Assembly (NCBI GenBank): GCA_024403735.1
Contig: JAKSRG010000001.1
Coordinates: 124,001 to 188,000 of the forward strand
Reading direction: 5' to 3'
Length of the DNA stretch: 64,000 nt
Source of the DNA: Clostridia bacterium
Lineage (GTDB): Bacteria; Bacillota; Clostridia; Saccharofermentanales; Saccharofermentanaceae
This document shows positions 33,289 to 41,154 of this stretch, piece after piece (position 1 is the stretch's first letter; every line of letters starts with the position of its first letter). A program made the translations under genes and the position numbers. Below the pieces are notes generated by a model. The model did not search any database. It was not told where the DNA came from and saw only the letters and a program-made list of their open reading frames with translations.

Positions 33289-33297
33289 TGATAGAAT
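33289..33297 (+). promoter_or_regulatory. Extended -10 promoter candidate for the gene at 33331
   Basis: TGATAGAAT (TGn-TAnAAT form) ends 33 bases before the ATG. Confidence 0.4.
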
Positions 33298-33330
33298 GAT
33301 AAATATTTTTGAAATATTGGTGAGGTATAT

Positions 33331-34338
33331 ATGTTTAAAGAGAGAATGGCTACAAAAGTTATGTTGCCTATTTTTACAGTATTGACTGTATTTGCTTTGA
33401 TGAGCGCTAATTTTTATGGCTTTATGAAGTATATGTTGTTAAATGCTGATTATTGGATTGATCAGTTAGTTAGTGATTATGTAATTGATGCTGTTTATGA
33501 TGACCTTATCGGTGAGCTTGAATATGAGGTTAGTTTGCCAAATGATTCAGATATGGATACCGATGAATTCATGAGAGAGTTATTTGATAAGGATTTCGTG
33601 AAATTCTTTGCCAAAGAGATTTACGAAGCAGGTTTTACTGGAGATACTGATTTTGATGAGGACTACTTATACGATTGGATCGACGATAAGGAAGATTTAT
33701 TCGAAGAGGCTGGTCTCTCTAAGAGTGAGATTAAAGAATTAAAGAAAGAGCTTCCAGGAGTTATTGAGGATACTCTCGAAGAGTCTGAAGAAGAACTTAA
33801 AGAGGAGATTGAAGATGTTTTTAGTGAAATAAGAGAAACTGTAGGCTTACAGCTTGATGTTTATTTCTATGGAAGTCTTATAGCGATTGTTGTAATGCTT
33901 GTAGTTCTTTTGATTGTGGCTAAGAATAAGTATTTACCAATCAGAAACTTTGGTATCTCTCTTGTTTGTGGAGAAGCTTCATGTCTTGCTATTGTTGGAT
34001 TATTTGATTTCATTTTCCAAATGGCTTTGAAAGAAGTAGAAGATTTTGAAGATGTTGTATATCATTTGTTAAGAAGTGTGTTTAATAGTGCTTATTTGGT
34101 TTTAGGTATTGGACTTGTTATTGGTATTGTACTTCTTGTTGTATTTGCAATTTTGAGCAAGAAGTATGTAAATGCTAAGAATGCTGAATATGCTGAAGAG
34201 CATGTAGGCGAAGGTATGGGTTATGGTAATGCTGCAAATTATGGTGCATATACATATGATCCTAACGTTACATATGGTAATCCAAACGGTGGATACTCAT
34301 CAAATACACCTAATGATGATTGGTCTCGTAACGAATAA
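33331..34338 (+). CDS. Membrane protein with large acidic extracytoplasmic loop, unknown function
   Basis: A 335-residue protein I do not recognise. A first hydrophobic segment (about 10-32) is followed by about 145 residues that are very acidic and helical (for example EESEEELKEEIEDVF), then three hydrophobic segments (about 178-198, 211-232, 248-275) and a Gly/Asn/Tyr-rich tail (MGYGNAANYGAYTYDPN). GAGG precedes the ATG. The next gene, a secreted CHAP protein, begins 13 bases after its stop, so the two may act together at the envelope. Confidence 0.8.
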   Translation: MFKERMATKVMLPIFTVLTVFALMSANFYGFMKYMLLNADYWIDQLVSDYVIDAVYDDLIGELEYEVSLPNDSDMDTDEFMRELFDKDFVKFFAKEIYEAGFTGDTDFDEDYLYDWIDDKEDLFEEAGLSKSEIKELKKELPGVIEDTLEESEEELKEEIEDVFSEIRETVGLQLDVYFYGSLIAIVVMLVVLLIVAKNKYLPIRNFGISLVCGEASCLAIVGLFDFIFQMALKEVEDFEDVVYHLLRSVFNSAYLVLGIGLVIGIVLLVVFAILSKKYVNAKNAEYAEEHVGEGMGYGNAANYGAYTYDPNVTYGNPNGGYSSNTPNDDWSRNE

Positions 34339-34351
34339 TTGAGGTAGTTTA

Positions 34352-36010
34352 GTGAAGAATTATAAAGTATTTGTTGTTTCGTTGTTGGTAAGTCTTTTGA
34401 TGATTGGCTCAACTGTTTTTGCAGATGAGACTGTTAATGTTGAAGATGTTGATGTTTCAGATGATAATGTGATTTCAGAAGATGTAGAAGACAATGAAGT
34501 AGAAGCTATTGAAGAAGACAACTATATTGATGTTTCTCTTGAAGAGAGTGAAGTATCAGAAGATGATTTAGTTATCTCAGATGAAGACGTGGATAGTGTA
34601 GATACTTTGTTCAGTAACTATGAGATAGAGGTTGAAGCAGAAAGTAGTTACGGTGTTTCTATGTTGGTTGAACCTGATGAAGAGGTACCAACAGTAACAC
34701 CAACAGTTACACCAACAGTTACTCCTACTGTAACCCCTGAGGTTACACCAGAAGCAACTCCTTCTGTTACTCCTGAAGTTACTCCTGAAGTAACACCAAC
34801 TCCTGCGGATGATGAATTACCTTCTGAGAATAGCAGTGATGAGGAATATATTAGAGCATTTGTTGAGCGTTTGTATTCTAAGTGTCTTAATAGAGGTTCT
34901 GATGTTCAGGGTATAAACTATTGGACAAATGAGATTAGTTCAGGTCAGAAGACTGGTGCGAAAGTTGCTAGCCTGTTTGTATTCAGTTCTGAGTATATAA
35001 ATAAGAAAACTACTGATGAAGAATTCGTGACAATGCTTTATTATGCGTTCTTCAACAGAGAACCTGATGCTGCAGGATATGCTTACTGGCTTAATATGCT
35101 TAGTGGAATTCATACAAGAGAGTATGTTTTCGCGAGCTTCGTAAACTCTGATGAGTTCATGGGGATTTGCGAGAAGTATGGAATTGAAAGAGGTTCATAT
35201 CATTCACCACATCCTTGTGATTATTCTCTTGATGTAGCAGGTTTTGCTGAGAGACTATATTCTAAGGCTCTTGGCAGAAAGCCAGATGTTGATGGTATCG
35301 ACTATTGGACTGTTGAATTGTCTACTTTTAAGAAGTCTCCTTTTGAAGTAGCTAAGGATTTCTTCTTTAGTAATGAGTTTGTTAATAAGAACTTAAGTGA
35401 TGAGGAATTCATCAAAGTTTTGTATCTCACTTGTATGAATAGAGAAGCTGAAAGTGATGGTTTGAACTTCTGGCTTTCAAAACTCGAGAGTGGTGAGTAT
35501 ACAAAGAATTATATTTTGAATTATTTCTTAACTTGCTCAGAATTCCAGGGAATTATGGCTGAGAGTGGAGTTGTAGAAAAAGATATTGTTACTGTTGCTA
35601 AGACACAGCTCGGCGAGGCAGGAGGTCTTAAGTACTGCAATTGGTACGGATATAGATATCGAATTGAGTGGTGCGCTTGTTTTGTAAGTTGGTGTGCTGA
35701 TCAATGTGGCTATATTAATGGTGGTATTGTTCCTAAGTATAAGTGGTGTCTTGATGCTAAGGCATGGTTTGTACAGAGAAATCAGTGGGTATCAGATCCA
35801 AATTATCGTCCAAAGAGTGGAGATATTATCTTCTTCGATTGGAATGGTAATGGTGTTATTGATCACACAGGTATTGTTCTTGGTACTGAGGCTAATGGAA
35901 GAATTCATACAATTGAAGGAAATGCTGACGATGTAGTAAAGAATGACAGAGTTCTTTATGTTGGTGATCCTGATATTTGTGGATATGGAATACCAGCTTA
36001 TGGTAGCTAA
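34352..36010 (+). CDS. Secreted DUF4214 x2 + CHAP-domain cell-wall protein
   Basis: A 552-residue exported protein. It has a signal peptide (to about residue 24), an acidic segment, a Pro/Thr repeat linker (VTPT/VTPE units, about 110-150), then two DUF4214 modules (about 168-280 and 292-405), each with paired YWxxxL and F.S.EF..... patterns, and a C-terminal CHAP domain (about 410-552). The CHAP residues are Cys in EWCACFVSW, His in IDHTGIV and IEGN. CHAP domains cut peptidoglycan cross-links or stems. The start is GTG with GAGGTAG upstream. DUF4214 has no settled function. The gene ends just before tRNA-Pro. Confidence 0.9.
   Translation: MKNYKVFVVSLLVSLLMIGSTVFADETVNVEDVDVSDDNVISEDVEDNEVEAIEEDNYIDVSLEESEVSEDDLVISDEDVDSVDTLFSNYEIEVEAESSYGVSMLVEPDEEVPTVTPTVTPTVTPTVTPEVTPEATPSVTPEVTPEVTPTPADDELPSENSSDEEYIRAFVERLYSKCLNRGSDVQGINYWTNEISSGQKTGAKVASLFVFSSEYINKKTTDEEFVTMLYYAFFNREPDAAGYAYWLNMLSGIHTREYVFASFVNSDEFMGICEKYGIERGSYHSPHPCDYSLDVAGFAERLYSKALGRKPDVDGIDYWTVELSTFKKSPFEVAKDFFFSNEFVNKNLSDEEFIKVLYLTCMNREAESDGLNFWLSKLESGEYTKNYILNYFLTCSEFQGIMAESGVVEKDIVTVAKTQLGEAGGLKYCNWYGYRYRIEWCACFVSWCADQCGYINGGIVPKYKWCLDAKAWFVQRNQWVSDPNYRPKSGDIIFFDWNGNGVIDHTGIVLGTEANGRIHTIEGNADDVVKNDRVLYVGDPDICGYGIPAYGS
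34679..34806 (+). repeat. Short tandem repeat coding for a Pro/Thr linker
   Basis: Repeated units of about 12 bases (variants of GTTACACCAACA and GTTACTCCTGAA) encode VTPT/VTPE repeats between the acidic segment and the DUF4214 modules. Copy number may vary between strains. Confidence 0.85.
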
Positions 36011-36025
36011 TTAATGATGGTCTGA

Positions 36026-36101
36026 CGGGGTGTAGCTCAGGTGGTAGAGCGCTTGTTTCGGGAACAAGAGGCCATGGGTTCGAGTCCCGTCACTCCGACC
36101 A
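36026..36101 (+). tRNA. tRNA-Pro (anticodon CGG)
   Basis: Cloverleaf: acceptor CGGGGTG/CACTCCG, D arm GCTC..GAGC, anticodon arm CTTGT-TTCGGGA-ACAAG with anticodon CGG (reads CCG), T arm ATGGG-TTCGAGT-CCCGT, and encoded CCA at 36099-36101. It is isolated, 15 bases after the CHAP gene and 20 before a DMT gene, so it may be cut from a longer transcript. Confidence 0.97.
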
Positions 36102-36120
36102 TTTGTTGTGAGGTAGAGTT

Positions 36121-37017
36121 TTGGATTTTAAGAAGATTAGAAATCCTTTGTTTTTGTTTCTAGCTGCCTTTATTTGGGGTTTAGCCTTTGTAGCGCAGAG
36201 TAAAGGAATGGATTATATAGGTCCATTTACATTTAACTTTTATAGAAACGTACTTGCAGTTATTGCTCTTTTGCCAGTTATTCTTTTTACAGATCGTAAA
36301 AAGGGCAGAAAAACTACTATTCAATCCTTTTTTAACAAGAAATTAGTCACAAGTGGAATCATTTGTGGCTTATTTTTGTGTTCTGCTACTATGTTTCAAC
36401 AGTATGGATTGAGCCTTGGAACAGAGTCTGGTAAAGCTGGTTTTATTACTTCTTTATACATACTTTTTGTTCCTATCATTTGTATGTTTTTTGGTAAGAA
36501 AACGCCTCTGGTTGTGTGGTTTAGTTTGCCGGTTGCGCTATTTGGTCTTTATTTGCTATGCGTAAATAATACTATTTCAATTAGATTAAGTGACGCCGTT
36601 GTTTTTGTATGCGCAATATTATTTGCATGCCAGATTATTGCAATTGATAGAGCAGGAGAAAGTGTTGATTCTGTTAAATTAGCGTGGTTTCAGTTTTTGG
36701 TTAGTGCAGCCTTGTGTTCTATTCCTACATTTGTTATGGAAAGAAATTCATTTTCGCAAGTCCTTCAGTGTGTGATTCCTATTGCTTATACTGGTATATT
36801 TTCTAGTGGAGTAGCATATACATTCCAAGTTATTGGTCAGAGGAATGTTAATCCTACAATTGCGTCACTTATTATGAGCTTTGAATCTGTATTTTCTGTA
36901 TTAGCTGGTTGGGTGATCCTGAAAGACCGCCTTGGAGTAAGAGAGATTTTAGGTTGTATACTTGTTTTTGTAGCGATTGTCGTTGTTCAAATAATTCCCA
37001 ATAAGAAATCACAATAA
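36121..37017 (+). CDS. EamA/DMT-family permease
   Basis: A 298-residue ten-helix DMT transporter with two EamA halves. Landmarks are FLAAFIWGLAFVAQSKGMDYIGPFTF at the start and SLIMSFESVFSVLAGWVILKDRLGVREILGC at the end. The substrate is unknown. The start is TTG 36121 with GAGGTAG 8 bases upstream. It is full-length, unlike the half-size family member at 5875. Confidence 0.9.
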   Translation: MDFKKIRNPLFLFLAAFIWGLAFVAQSKGMDYIGPFTFNFYRNVLAVIALLPVILFTDRKKGRKTTIQSFFNKKLVTSGIICGLFLCSATMFQQYGLSLGTESGKAGFITSLYILFVPIICMFFGKKTPLVVWFSLPVALFGLYLLCVNNTISIRLSDAVVFVCAILFACQIIAIDRAGESVDSVKLAWFQFLVSAALCSIPTFVMERNSFSQVLQCVIPIAYTGIFSSGVAYTFQVIGQRNVNPTIASLIMSFESVFSVLAGWVILKDRLGVREILGCILVFVAIVVVQIIPNKKSQ

Positions 37018-37121
37018 AAGCTCTAATATATAGGCATTTTTCGTGCATATATACATCATTGAGATTATGTAAAGTAGTGTATATTGATATTCGTGTTATT
37101 AAGTAAATATAGAGGTACACT

Positions 37122-38786
37122 ATGTCTATTACAAAATCTAAGAGACCATTCTTTGGTCACTACAAGAAAATCTTTGTTAACGAGTTCAGAGGTTATTCTG
37201 GTAAGAAGTTAGTAGGTGATATTGCAGCTGGTATCACTGTTGGTGCTGTAGCACTTCCTCTTGCACTCGCTTTTGGTGCAGCCAGTGTTGATGCTGCACA
37301 TGCTGCAATTGGTATTGCTGGTGGTCTTATCACAGCTATTATGGCTGGTATAATCAGTGGTCTTCTCGGTGGTGGTAGCTTCCAGATTTCAGGTCCTACT
37401 GGTGCTATGGCTGTTGTTCTCGGAACAATCGTATCTGGTAAGTACGGAATTACAGGTATGTTCCTTGCAACATTTATGTCTGGATTAGTATTGCTGCTAT
37501 GTGGTCTTTTGCGATTTGGTAAACTGGTTCAGTTTATTCCAAAGCCTGTAGTTACTGGATTTACTTCTGGTATTGCTTGTGTTATTGCGATTGGTCAGTT
37601 GGGAAATGCTTTTGGTGTTTCTGTTACTGGTGAAACAACAATAGACAAAGTTATGTGCTTCTTCTCAAATATTAAGGATACACATGTTCTTACACTTATC
37701 CTTACAGCTGTAGTTGTTGTAATCATGTTCGTTTATCCTAAGAAGTGGGGTAAATATGTTCCTGCTTCTCTTGTATCTCTTATCATCCTTACAGCAGCTT
37801 CAATCATCTTTGGCTTGAGTGGTGAGAAGTATGGTATCAGAATTATTGATAAGATCCCAAGATCAATCATCAATGATGAAGTGCTTAATCTTAAGAATGT
37901 TGATCTCGAGATGATTAAGAGTGTTGCTAGCTACGCTGTTACAATCTCACTCCTCGGTATGATTGAGTCACTCCTTTGTGGTACATGTGCTGCTGCAATG
38001 AAGAAGGAGAAGTTCGACTCTAACGTTGAGCTTATCGCTCAGGGTGTTGCTAATATGGCAGTTCCATTCTTCGGTGGTGTTCCTTCAACAGCTGCTATTG
38101 CTAGAACATCCGTTGCTATTAAGAGTGGTTGTAATACAAGACTTACATCAGTGTTCCAGTCATTGTTCCTTATTCTTTGTATGTTCATTTTGAACCCTGT
38201 TATTGCTCAGGTTCCATATGCTGCACTCGCTGGTGTTCTTATTGTTACAGCAATCAGAATGAATGACTTTAAGACAATTGGTTCTTACTTCAAGCAGAAG
38301 CTTTATGAGCCACTCGTTCTTTTCTTCGTTACAATGTTCGCTACAATCATCCTTGACCTTACATACGCCATCTTGATTGGTGTTGGTCTTTCAATGGTTA
38401 TCATGATTAAGAACCTTGCTTCTATTAAGGTTACTGTTGAAGAAGAGACACTTATCGAAAACAAGGATTGTGCTGTTGTATATAGTGTAGGTGCTTACTT
38501 CTTTGCTAATGGTCGTGAGCTTCTTAAGGCAATTGAGAAGGCTAACAAGCAGTATGATACATACATTTTCTCATTCAGAGGTGTTGTATTTGTTGACCTT
38601 TCTGCTGAGGAAGATTTCCTTGAGGCTATTGAGTACATTAAGTCTAAGGGTGCTGAGTACTGCTTCGTAGGTATTAATGATACTGTTATGCAGTCATTAA
38701 AGCAGGTAGGTTTCCCTGAGAAGGTTGGTAAAGAGCACATTTATGCTAACCTTGAAGAGTATGTAAAGATGGCTTCTAACAAGTAA
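37122..38786 (+). CDS. SulP-family anion permease with STAS domain
   Basis: A 554-residue SulP/SLC26 transporter. It has the first-helix signature GDIAAGITVGAVALPLALAFG, LLGGGSFQISGPTGAM, IPKPVVTGFTSGIA and GGVPSTAAIARTSVAIKSG. A C-terminal STAS domain (about 430-550) contains SFRGVVFVDLSAEEDFLEA. It probably imports sulfate, bicarbonate or a dicarboxylate; the substrate cannot be read. GAGGT precedes the ATG. It is a single-gene unit with its own terminator. Confidence 0.94.
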   Translation: MSITKSKRPFFGHYKKIFVNEFRGYSGKKLVGDIAAGITVGAVALPLALAFGAASVDAAHAAIGIAGGLITAIMAGIISGLLGGGSFQISGPTGAMAVVLGTIVSGKYGITGMFLATFMSGLVLLLCGLLRFGKLVQFIPKPVVTGFTSGIACVIAIGQLGNAFGVSVTGETTIDKVMCFFSNIKDTHVLTLILTAVVVVIMFVYPKKWGKYVPASLVSLIILTAASIIFGLSGEKYGIRIIDKIPRSIINDEVLNLKNVDLEMIKSVASYAVTISLLGMIESLLCGTCAAAMKKEKFDSNVELIAQGVANMAVPFFGGVPSTAAIARTSVAIKSGCNTRLTSVFQSLFLILCMFILNPVIAQVPYAALAGVLIVTAIRMNDFKTIGSYFKQKLYEPLVLFFVTMFATIILDLTYAILIGVGLSMVIMIKNLASIKVTVEEETLIENKDCAVVYSVGAYFFANGRELLKAIEKANKQYDTYIFSFRGVVFVDLSAEEDFLEAIEYIKSKGAEYCFVGINDTVMQSLKQVGFPEKVGKEHIYANLEEYVKMASNK

Positions 38787-38812
38787 TTCTTTAGTATAGT
38801 TTTAATAGACAT

Positions 38813-38847
38813 GGGACTGTTTCATAAGTATGAGACAGTCCCTTTTT
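38813..38847 (+). terminator. Terminator of the SulP gene
   Basis: GGGACTGT (38813-38820) pairs with ACAGTCCC (38835-38842), the loop bases extend the stem, and TTTTT follows. Confidence 0.92.
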
Positions 38848-38862
38848 GTATGTTTGGTATTA

Positions 38863-38871
38863 TGTTATAAT
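38863..38871 (+). promoter_or_regulatory. Extended -10 promoter of thyA-folA
   Basis: TGTTATAAT (38863-38871), a perfect extended -10, 33 bases before the thyA ATG. Confidence 0.6.
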
Positions 38872-38903
38872 TTTTTTACTGCTTTTTTGAGAGGTAATAT
38901 GGT

Positions 38904-39734
38904 ATGAGTTACGCTGATGATATTTTCGATCAGAACATTAGAGATATATTGGAAAATGGTTTTTCTACTGAGAATGAGAAGGTAAGACCTCATTGGGAAG
39001 ATGGTACTTCTGCTTTTACATATAAGAAATTCTGCATTGTAAATAGATATGATTTGTCAAAAGAATTTCCTATTATGACACAGCGTTATATTAACTTTAA
39101 GGCTGCTGTAGATGAGCTTTTGTGGATTTGGCAGAAGAAGTCTAATAATGTTAATGATTTGAATTCACATATTTGGGATGCATGGGCTGATGAGACTGGT
39201 TCAATTGGTAAGGCTTATGGTTATCAGCTTGGTGTTAAGCATCAGTATAAGGAAGGCTTGATGGATCAGGTTGATAGAGTTATTTTCGATCTCAAGAACA
39301 ATCCTCAGAGCAGAAGAATTATCACTAATATTTATGTTCATGAAGATCTTCACGAGATGAATTTGTATCCATGTGCTTATTCAATGACTTTTAATGTTAC
39401 TGGCAATAAGCTAAATGGAATTCTTAATCAGAGATCTAACGATATGCTTGTAGCAAATTCATGGAATGTTTGTCAGTATGCGGTACTTGTTCATCTTCTT
39501 GCTAGATGCTGTAATCTTGAAGTAGGTGAGTTCGTACATGTAATCGCTGATGCGCATGTATACGATAGACATGTTCCTATTGTTAAGGAGCTTATCGAGC
39601 GTCCTAAGTTTGCTGCTCCTAAGCTTGTTCTTGATGAAGGAATTACTGATTTTTATGCGTTCACTACTGATAACATTCATCTTGAAGGTTATGAGTATGG
39701 TCCTAAGATAACTAAGATTCCAGTAGCGATTTAA
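38904..39734 (+). CDS. thyA: Thymidylate synthase (divergent)
   Basis: A 276-residue ThyA that makes dTMP from dUMP and methylene-THF. The nucleophile Cys is in NLYPCAYSMTF (about C157), where the usual His after Cys is Ala. QRSNDMLVANSWNV holds the dUMP-binding Arg-Ser, Asp and Asn, with the usual GLGxPxN region altered. DELLWIW, WADETGSIGKAYG and VHVIADAHVYDRH are clear family motifs. The pairing with folA 11 bases downstream supports the assignment. It belongs to a divergent ThyA branch, not ThyX. Confidence 0.92.
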   Translation: MSYADDIFDQNIRDILENGFSTENEKVRPHWEDGTSAFTYKKFCIVNRYDLSKEFPIMTQRYINFKAAVDELLWIWQKKSNNVNDLNSHIWDAWADETGSIGKAYGYQLGVKHQYKEGLMDQVDRVIFDLKNNPQSRRIITNIYVHEDLHEMNLYPCAYSMTFNVTGNKLNGILNQRSNDMLVANSWNVCQYAVLVHLLARCCNLEVGEFVHVIADAHVYDRHVPIVKELIERPKFAAPKLVLDEGITDFYAFTTDNIHLEGYEYGPKITKIPVAI

Positions 39735-39745
39735 GGAGATTTCAG

Positions 39746-40243
39746 ATGATTGCAATTGCAGCTGTAGATAAAAATTGGGCTATTGGAAATAAGGGTGAAC
39801 TACTTATTTCATTGCCTGAAGATCAGAAGGGTGTATTCCGTAAATACACTATTGAGTCGACTGTTGTATTCGGTCGTAAGACATTACTTACTTTCCGTGA
39901 TCAGAAGCTTCTCCCTAAGCGTAAGAATGTAATTCTCAGTCGTAATATGGATTTTGAGAAAGAGGGAGCAGTAATACTTCATTCAACAGAAGAATTGGAT
40001 CAGTATAAGGCTGAGCATCCAGAAGAGAAAATCTTTATTATTGGTGGTGCTGAGATTTATAAAACAATGCTTCCAATTTGTGACGAAGCGATTATCACTT
40101 ATATTAATGCTGAATTTGAGGCAGATGCGTATTTCCCTAATTTGGATGAAGACGATGAATGGGAGTTAGTAGAGGTCGAACCTGAAATAATGTCTGAAAA
40201 GGGTGTTAGTTTCAATGTTAGACACTACAAGCGTAAGGCTTGA
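39746..40243 (+). CDS. folA: Dihydrofolate reductase
   Basis: A 165-residue DHFR that regenerates THF after the ThyA reaction. Motifs are AVDKNWAIGNKGELL, LPEDQKGVFRKYT with the active-site Asp, VVFGRKTLLTF and IFIIGGAEIYKTML. The ATG follows AAGGAG, 11 bases after thyA. A strong terminator follows at 40265. Confidence 0.95.
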   Translation: MIAIAAVDKNWAIGNKGELLISLPEDQKGVFRKYTIESTVVFGRKTLLTFRDQKLLPKRKNVILSRNMDFEKEGAVILHSTEELDQYKAEHPEEKIFIIGGAEIYKTMLPICDEAIITYINAEFEADAYFPNLDEDDEWELVEVEPEIMSEKGVSFNVRHYKRKA

Positions 40244-40264
40244 TTTTATAAGAGCTTTCAATTG

Positions 40265-40295
40265 ATGCACACAGTAAGATGTGTGCATTCTTTTT
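40265..40295 (+). terminator. Terminator of thyA-folA
   Basis: ATGCACACA (40265-40273) pairs exactly with TGTGTGCAT (40280-40288), then TCTTTTT. Confidence 0.93.
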
Positions 40296-40321
40296 GGTGC
40301 AATTTTGTGTGAGTAATATTA

Positions 40322-40333
40322 ATACGCGCGTAT
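40322..40333. promoter_or_regulatory. ATACGCGCGTAT palindrome upstream of a promoter
   Basis: A perfect 12-base palindrome with a GC-rich centre in otherwise very AT-rich DNA. It sits in the -35 zone of the extended -10 at 40347-40355, so it could be an activator or repressor site. Confidence 0.5.
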
Positions 40334-40346
40334 ATTATAATAAATA

Positions 40347-40355
40347 TGATATAAT
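40347..40355 (+). promoter_or_regulatory. Extended -10 promoter of the gene at 40398
   Basis: TGATATAAT, identical to the element before cdaA, 43 bases upstream of the ATG. Confidence 0.6.
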
Positions 40356-40397
40356 TGGTTACAAAATGTGTTTTTGTGCGTTGATTTAGGAGAAGAT

Positions 40398-41135
40398 ATG
40401 AATAAATATTTGTTTAATGCTAGGGATATTGCTGCTTATATGAAGTGGTTTAGCGTTCCTAGTCATCTCGAAGTTACATATATGCAGTATTTCTTCTCAA
40501 TCGGAAATAAGATTATTGCAGAACCTCTTACGAGGGATTTCGAGAGTTTTAAGAATGAGATTTACAGAGAATTATACTATTTGTGGGCTAATGGCTTCGA
40601 AGACGATAAGTCAGATATTTCTAAGATGAACATTAATGGTGCTTTGTCACTCATTTGTGATCAGGAATGCGTTAACCTTGAGTCTTATATGAAGCTCATC
40701 ACACTTCATTTGATTTTCTCTAAATATCTTCCATACGTAAAAGTGAATTTTTATGGTATTCCTTGGACACTTGGTATTGAGTGTGATATGGAAGTGTTTG
40801 AGAAGAATGTTTTAATGGCAATGGAAGGATTAAACCTTACATGTAAAGATGTTTTTGGTAATCCTTTTGATATTAAGCTTGGAGTTCCAGACGAACTTCT
40901 TTGTGTTTCGTTGAATGATGAATTTAAGAAGTTACTAGCTGATGAAGAGGATTTCAGAATGCTTCTTAGAAATAAAGAATCAGAGCATATGAAGCAATTG
41001 AAAGCTAAGTCTTTGGAAGTTTTCAAGCCAATGAATAATGAATTAATGGATAAGGTTTCTAAACCTTCATCTAGATCATCGAAGAAGTCAGTTAATAAGG
41101 TTAGTAAGCAGCCTAAGGGTGCACCTCTTAAGTAA
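40398..41135 (+). CDS. Uncharacterised protein preceding the giant activase
   Basis: A 245-residue soluble protein I do not recognise. It is acidic and helical through most of its length (MNKYLFNARDIAAYMKWFSV at the start; FEDDKSDISKMNINGAL), and ends in a basic Ser/Lys-rich tail (about 215-245, for example KPSSRSSKKSVNKVSKQ). There is no signal peptide or membrane helix. ATG 40398 follows TAGGAGAAG; an in-frame TTG or ATG 30 bases upstream lacks a site. The activase gene starts 20 bases after its stop, so the two are probably one transcript. Confidence 0.8.
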   Translation: MNKYLFNARDIAAYMKWFSVPSHLEVTYMQYFFSIGNKIIAEPLTRDFESFKNEIYRELYYLWANGFEDDKSDISKMNINGALSLICDQECVNLESYMKLITLHLIFSKYLPYVKVNFYGIPWTLGIECDMEVFEKNVLMAMEGLNLTCKDVFGNPFDIKLGVPDELLCVSLNDEFKKLLADEEDFRMLLRNKESEHMKQLKAKSLEVFKPMNNELMDKVSKPSSRSSKKSVNKVSKQPKGAPLK

Positions 41136-41154
41136 AGTGTTTTGAAGGGTAAGT

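Noticed and set aside
34679-34806. A CRISPR-like array
   Set aside because: The repeats are in-frame codons for a Pro/Thr linker, about 12 bases each and without spacers.
36026-36101. An integration site (attB) at the tRNA-Pro gene
   Set aside because: No integrase or direct repeat of the tRNA 3' end is visible in the flanking genes.
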